From: Bradyrhizobium sp. 1(2017)
GTDB taxonomy: Bacteria > Pseudomonadota > Alphaproteobacteria > Rhizobiales > Xanthobacteraceae
DNA: 64,000 nt
Direction of reading: 5' to 3'
Assembly (NCBI RefSeq): GCF_011602485.2
Contig: NZ_CP050022.2
Span: 5,724,001-5,788,000, forward strand
In this document: positions 60,660 to 64,000 of the stretch, piece after piece
Numbering within the stretch: the first letter of the stretch is position 1
How the letters are laid out: every line of letters begins with the position of its first letter
Notes under the pieces: model-generated
Told to the model about the DNA's origin: nothing
Database searches by the model: none
Seen by the model: only the letters and a program-made list of their open reading frames with translations
Program-made: the position numbers and the translations under genes

Positions 60660-61613
60660 TTAGGGCCGGCCTGCTCCGATTGAACCGACCACGACCTGCA
60701 TCAGCCACGCGACGCCGGCGTCTCTCATCGCGGCCTTGGTTGCGATCGCCCGGATCGTATCCGGTTTGCGCTTGAAAGGCAGCTCGACGAACACCAGCCC
60801 GAAACGGTCGGCATGGTGCTCTGCCAATTTGCGCGGCAACGCTGCGATCAGATCAGACCCTGAAAGCTGGACAAGCGCCATCATGAAATTCGGCACGGTC
60901 AAGGCGATGCGGCGCGCGAGGCCGCGCTTGGCCAACATCTCATCGACGAAACCGCGCGCCTCACCGCTGAGCGACACCAGCAGATGTTGTGATTGCGAGA
61001 ACAGGACGCGGGACGGCGCTTTTGCCAAGGGATGTCCCTTGCGCATGGCCAGCACGAAATCTTCGTCGTAGAGCCTGCGTGCCTCGAATCGCGGCGATGC
61101 CGCGGGCAGCGGCAGCATTGCGACGTCGAGCTCGCGCCGTTCGAGCATGTCGAGACTTTGGTGCCACGGCTCGCCGATCGCGCCGCCGCGCGGTGCAGGC
61201 ATCAGGTGGATCAGGGCGATGTCGATATGCGGTGCGGCCGTCGCGATCGATCGTAACAGCTGAACGGATGACGAGACCAGGACGGCATCGGGGGCGCCAA
61301 TCGTGAACCGGCGGCTGCTTGTCGCAGGGTCGAACGGTGCGGCCGAGCCGATCAGCTGTTCGATGCGCGCGATCACCTCGGCCACCGGCTCCCCAAGCTC
61401 CAGGGCCCGGGCGGTTGGAACGACGCCCTTCGGCGTCCGCAGAAACAGCGGGTCGTTCAGCAAGAGACGGAGCCGGCCCAGCGCATGGCTGACCGCCGAC
61501 GGCGTCAGGCTCAGCCGCGCGGCGGCGCGCGCGACATGACGTTCTTCCAGAACCACGCGGAAGAGCACGAGGAGATTCAGATCGATCCTGGATAGATCAA
61601 TTTGGTTCAGCAT
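60660..61613 (-). CDS. LysR-family transcriptional regulator
   Basis: A 317-residue LTTR. The winged helix is at the N-terminus (IDLNLLVLFRVVLEERHVARAAARLSL then SAVSHALGRLR), followed by the periplasmic-binding-protein-like effector domain from about residue 95. The branch (LFLRTPKGVVPTARAL) is the NodD/NahR-type group. It is divergent from the NTF2-like gene and 67 nt upstream of the beta-glucosidase on the same strand, so either may be its target. A perfect palindrome overlaps its start codon. Confidence 0.88.
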   Translation of the reverse strand: MLNQIDLSRIDLNLLVLFRVVLEERHVARAAARLSLTPSAVSHALGRLRLLLNDPLFLRTPKGVVPTARALELGEPVAEVIARIEQLIGSAAPFDPATSSRRFTIGAPDAVLVSSSVQLLRSIATAAPHIDIALIHLMPAPRGGAIGEPWHQSLDMLERRELDVAMLPLPAASPRFEARRLYDEDFVLAMRKGHPLAKAPSRVLFSQSQHLLVSLSGEARGFVDEMLAKRGLARRIALTVPNFMMALVQLSGSDLIAALPRKLAEHHADRFGLVFVELPFKRKPDTIRAIATKAAMRDAGVAWLMQVVVGSIGAGRP

Positions 61614-61622
61614 ATTGCTGAA
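61606..61622. promoter_or_regulatory. 17-bp palindrome, candidate LysR operator
   Basis: TTCAGCA-TAT-TGCTGAA is perfectly symmetrical and covers the ATG region of the lysR gene, in the gap shared with the divergent NTF2-like gene. LysR proteins typically bind such sites (T-N11-A core) and repress their own gene. Confidence 0.5.
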
Positions 61623-61695
61623 ATCATATCGCTGGATTCATCAAGATCAAGGCCCCATGGATGGGCCCGTTCGTCATTCGATCAGGAGCCGTGAA

Positions 61696-62265
61696 ATGAC
61701 CGAGAAGCCGTCCGAGGTGAACAAGTGGTCGGACTCGCAGGGGAAGATGTCGCGGCGCTCGATGATGGCCGCTGCGGCTGCAATGTCCATTCAGCTTTCG
61801 GCAGAGGCGGCCGCCGGGCACGACGCGATAGCCGGCCTCATCGAACGCGCCCGCGACAAGAATGCCGCCTTCATGCGCGGCGACATGGATCGCTGGCTCC
61901 AGCTTGTCCGCATCGCGCCGGATTTCACGTTGATGCAGCCGTTCGGCGGGCCCGCCAGTCGCGGATTCGACGCCAGCCCGAAGCGCCTCGCCGACCTGTC
62001 GCGATACTTCAGGGAAGGCGAGACCGAGCTCGAGGTTTCGCAAACCTATGCGTCGGACGCGCTCATCGTGCTCGTCATGGTCGAACGCCAGCGGGCTGAA
62101 GTTGGCGGATTGGCGGCTCAGGACTGGTCGCTGCGCGTGACCGAGGTCTACCGCAAGGATGGCACGGATTGGCAGCTCGTGCACCGTCATGCGGATCCAC
62201 TGGTGCGACGCATCACCTTGCAACAAGCGGCGATGCTCGCCGGGGGCTGGCTGGAGGAAAAATGA
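61696..62265 (+). CDS. NTF2-like (DUF4440-type) protein, possibly Tat-exported
   Basis: A 189-residue protein. Residues 1-17 are polar, then MSRRSMMAAAAAMSIQLSAEA gives a twin-arginine-like signal, then an NTF2-like domain (LIERARDKNAAFMRGDMDRWLQL, FTLMQPFGG, VTEVYRKDGTDWQLVHRHAD). ATG 61696 follows AGGAGCC. A ligand-binding or isomerase role in the periplasm is inferred. It is divergent from lysR and a likely target of it. Confidence 0.7.
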   Translation: MTEKPSEVNKWSDSQGKMSRRSMMAAAAAMSIQLSAEAAAGHDAIAGLIERARDKNAAFMRGDMDRWLQLVRIAPDFTLMQPFGGPASRGFDASPKRLADLSRYFREGETELEVSQTYASDALIVLVMVERQRAEVGGLAAQDWSLRVTEVYRKDGTDWQLVHRHADPLVRRITLQQAAMLAGGWLEEK

Positions 62266-62325
62266 TACCCCTCGCCTCGCTGGCGCAGCCGGCCGGCCCG
62301 GAGTGTCACCTGCGACGAGAAATTC

Positions 62326-62733
62326 TCAGCGCGAGCGCTTCGGCAACTTCGGAAGCTTGTCGGGATTGAAGGCCGGCATCTTCCCGGCTGTATCAGATGC
62401 CGGCGGGGGCTGCTCCGTCAGGATGAGCGTGCCCTGAAGAACCATTCCCGGCACTTGCACGGCCGTCGCGGTGTAGGTCGCGATCCTGCCGGGGCAGTTT
62501 CCTTCGATACTCAGCGTGAGTTCTTCGTCGTTGCCGAAGACCGTTGCGCGTCCGTCGGTATGGCGCTTCGTCGAGACAATGGCGGTGAAACGATCCCCAT
62601 CGACCTGGCAGGCGCCGTGATACGTCATCAGGCTGTCGCGGCCCCAGATCTGTCCATCCGCGACATGGACGATGCCGGTCCCCTGGTCGAGCGGGGTCTT
62701 GTACCATGCCGCGTAGGTGCCGTCCTTCAGCAT
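62326..62733 (-). CDS. GrlR-like regulatory protein
   Basis: A 135-residue soluble protein with a lipocalin-like strand pattern: MLKDGTYAAWYKTPLDQGTG, IVHVADGQIWGRDSLMTYHG, DRFTAIVSTKRH and LEGTL-like closing strands (MVLQGTLILTEQ). This is the layout of GrlR, a negative regulator of type III secretion in enteric pathogens. The rhizobial relatives have no known function, and no type III genes lie in the window. The start follows GGAGATGACCC. The C-terminal tail is Pro/Lys-rich. Confidence 0.65.
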   Translation of the reverse strand: MLKDGTYAAWYKTPLDQGTGIVHVADGQIWGRDSLMTYHGACQVDGDRFTAIVSTKRHTDGRATVFGNDEELTLSIEGNCPGRIATYTATAVQVPGMVLQGTLILTEQPPPASDTAGKMPAFNPDKLPKLPKRSR

Positions 62734-62792
62734 GGGTCATCTCCGTTGGTGATCCCAAGCGGGTAATCCGCATCATTAGCGCTAAGAAAGCG

Positions 62793-62960
62793 TTAATTGC
62801 GCGGCCCGTGCCATTCCGGTCTGTCTCTGCGCAGCTCGGCTTCGAGCTCCTCGATGATGCTGTGAAGCAGACACGCCGCGAGCGGGTCCGTCACTTCCCG
62901 CTCCAGCTGCCTGTAACGCGCGATCTGGAACTCCTGCTCTCTCAACTGGTGCTCTGTCAT
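62793..62960 (-). CDS. Small helical protein, 55 aa
   Basis: Starts MTEHQLREQEFQIARYRQLE and continues as one or two charged helices ending RRDRPEWHGPRN. ATG 62960 follows AGGGCC. The frame extends 13 codons further upstream without a ribosome-binding site. No known domain; a frequent type of small protein in bradyrhizobia. Confidence 0.55.
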   Translation of the reverse strand: MTEHQLREQEFQIARYRQLEREVTDPLAACLLHSIIEELEAELRRDRPEWHGPRN

Positions 62961-63304
62961 CGGACGGGCCCTCCGACACATCGACGCAGAAGCAGCCAAG
63001 TCGTTTCGTTAAAATTTTCGGATCATTTGCGATGGTTTCCGATCGGTTAAAGGCAATGCCAAGCAGCCATCGCAAACGCGGCCACCGCCCAGTCACACGA
63101 TCGAAGCCGTTGAGATGTGCGGTGATGGCAGCGAGGCTACGCCCGTGCTCAGCCAATAGCGACCGTGGAATGCGCCGGCGACAGGCTTTGCCGCGACATC
63201 TTCGTTCGCTGCCGTGTGACGATAGTGCTGGCTATCGCCAAGCGAAGGGCGCATGGTCGCGGCAGCAGCATCGGTTGGGCTTCCAGTTGCGAAAGGCAGC
63301 GTGC

Positions 63305-63460
63305 ATGACCATCCGCTCGCGGCGAGAAGCCGTCCACTCCAAGCATTCGTTCCGCATCCGCGGCATCGAGGCTGCCTGCGGCGCCACTGAGATGCTGTCG
63401 ATCGACTCGATCGATCTTGCGAACGCGCAAGCCGCTGACGCGAGCATCGGCCATGACTGA
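63305..63460 (+). CDS. Small protein with apparent internal deletion relative to its family
   Basis: A 51-residue frame beginning MTIRSRREAV and SFRIRGI, then EMLSIDSIDLANAQAADAS. Bradyrhizobium carries many proteins of about 80-95 residues with the same beginning and an ending like MLSIxSxDLANAQ, joined by a middle of about 30-40 residues (LPAGxYEVxTDEE...). Here that middle is missing and the flanks are joined in frame, so this is probably a shortened, perhaps non-functional paralogue. It overlaps the next gene by 8 nt. Confidence 0.5.
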   Translation: MTIRSRREAVHSKHSFRIRGIEAACGATEMLSIDSIDLANAQAADASIGHD

Positions 63461-63749
63461 CCAGCCGGTCGACCTCGACAAGCATCGCGGTATGGCCGCG
63501 CAGAAGGCCACCGACCTGCGCCGCGCATTGGCTGACGTCGAAGCCAACCTCCGCGAACTGCGCGAGCGCGAAGCCGATCTCGAAAATCGCATGATGACGG
63601 TGCCTGCCGCGTCCTGGCCGGAGGCGGCAGTGAAAGCACGCCATCTCCTCAACCTCTATGCTGCGGGTCTGCCCGCCGAGGATACGCGCCATCGCGCGCT
63701 GGTGGCAGCCCTGTTCGACGATTTCGCCCGGCTGTCGGGGGAGAGCTGA
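63453..63749 (+). CDS. Small coiled-coil protein, 98 aa
   Basis: A 98-residue protein whose residues about 17-50 form a strong heptad pattern (LRRALADVEANLRELREREAD), followed by a helical C-terminal part (AAVKARHLLNLYAAGLPAED). It overlaps the preceding small gene by 8 nt, suggesting coupled translation. No domain recognised. Confidence 0.65.
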   Translation: MTDQPVDLDKHRGMAAQKATDLRRALADVEANLRELREREADLENRMMTVPAASWPEAAVKARHLLNLYAAGLPAEDTRHRALVAALFDDFARLSGES

Positions 63750-63876
63750 GGCGAACGACGGCCGCCTGCATCGCGACACCTGCCATGCTCGGCGCGACCG
63801 GGAAGCGCGCGGCCCGTCGCGCGCGATGATTGAACGCACGACCGTGCCGGGTCGCAACCACGTAACGGAGCAAGCC

Positions 63877-64000
63877 ATGACATTGACCAGCGGCCGCTTT
63901 ATCAGCCACGAATACGACCGGATGATCGTCCGGTTCTCGATGCATGACGGTGCCAGGGAGGTTCCTTGCGCGATTTCCACCTCCGCGATGGACTATATCG
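63877..64000 (+). CDS. DUF1488-like small protein, 5' part only
   Basis: ATG 63877 follows GGAG. Forty-one codons are visible (MTLTSGRFISHEYDRMIVRF, then SMHDGAREVPCAISTSAMD) before the window ends. The pattern of a strand, a Phe-Ser-Met turn and V-x-C-x-I-S-x-x-AMD is that of DUF1488-type proteins found in rhizobia. The function is unknown and the 3' end lies outside. Confidence 0.6.
   Translation, partial: MTLTSGRFISHEYDRMIVRFSMHDGAREVPCAISTSAMDYI

Overview
The window reads as chromosomal DNA of a Bradyrhizobium-like alphaproteobacterium. The inference rests on high GC, GTG/TTG starts with clear Shine-Dalgarno sites, a GcrA-family gene, an HWE-type histidine kinase, a phasin, several small proteins I recognise from Bradyrhizobium, and dispersed palindromic repeats at 47.6-48.5 kb that resemble ones common in that genus. 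No rRNA, tRNA, CRISPR array, insertion sequence or integrase was seen.

Layout. 0-6.5 kb: a frameshifted HWE sensor kinase, an NRAMP-like transporter with altered metal-site residues, an enolase-superfamily enzyme and an HD-domain protein. 6.8-12.5 kb: a minus-strand group made of an RTX-type repeat protein, a small Pro-rich membrane protein, and a roughly 1200-residue protein that joins a degenerate receiver and a LuxR helix-turn-helix to a long His-rich, repeat-containing tail with features of type I secretion substrates. This fusion is the most unusual object in the window. 12.6-24.7 kb: arginase, a hydrolase, phasin, a frameshifted gcrA, an S24/LexA-like repressor with candidate operators, a quinone oxidoreductase, a MoxR-VWA pair and many small proteins. 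Decay products here and just upstream are an EAL-domain fragment and a shredded ABC binding-protein fragment.

24.8-47.5 kb is a nitrogen and purine salvage region. It holds formamidase, a hydantoinase/carbamoylase-type amidase (probably allantoate amidohydrolase), and two adjacent complete BMP-family ABC transporters. The first of these carries a BiuH-like isochorismatase-fold hydrolase between permease and ATPase and a nucleoside deaminase after the ATPase. An 8-oxoguanine deaminase, a two-gene xanthine dehydrogenase (2Fe-2S and molybdopterin parts fused), a fused OHCU decarboxylase/HIU hydrolase, a PuuE allantoinase and a DUF3830 protein follow. Together they outline uptake of purines, deamination, oxidation to urate, and opening of the ring through hydroxyisourate, OHCU, allantoin and allantoate to small amides. 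The urate oxidase step is not in the window.

47.5-64 kb: a mosaic of dispersed repeats, then a ClC chloride channel, class II aldolase, MarC protein, DUF892 ferritin-like protein, an Hsp20-Lon stress operon, HU, a thiolase, a Tat-exported GH1 beta-glucosidase, a LysR regulator divergent from an NTF2-like protein, a GrlR-like protein and several short Bradyrhizobium-type proteins. The last gene (DUF1488-like) runs off the end.

Starts were chosen from Shine-Dalgarno spacing and family N-termini. Short-site coordinates were read by eye and may be off by one base.
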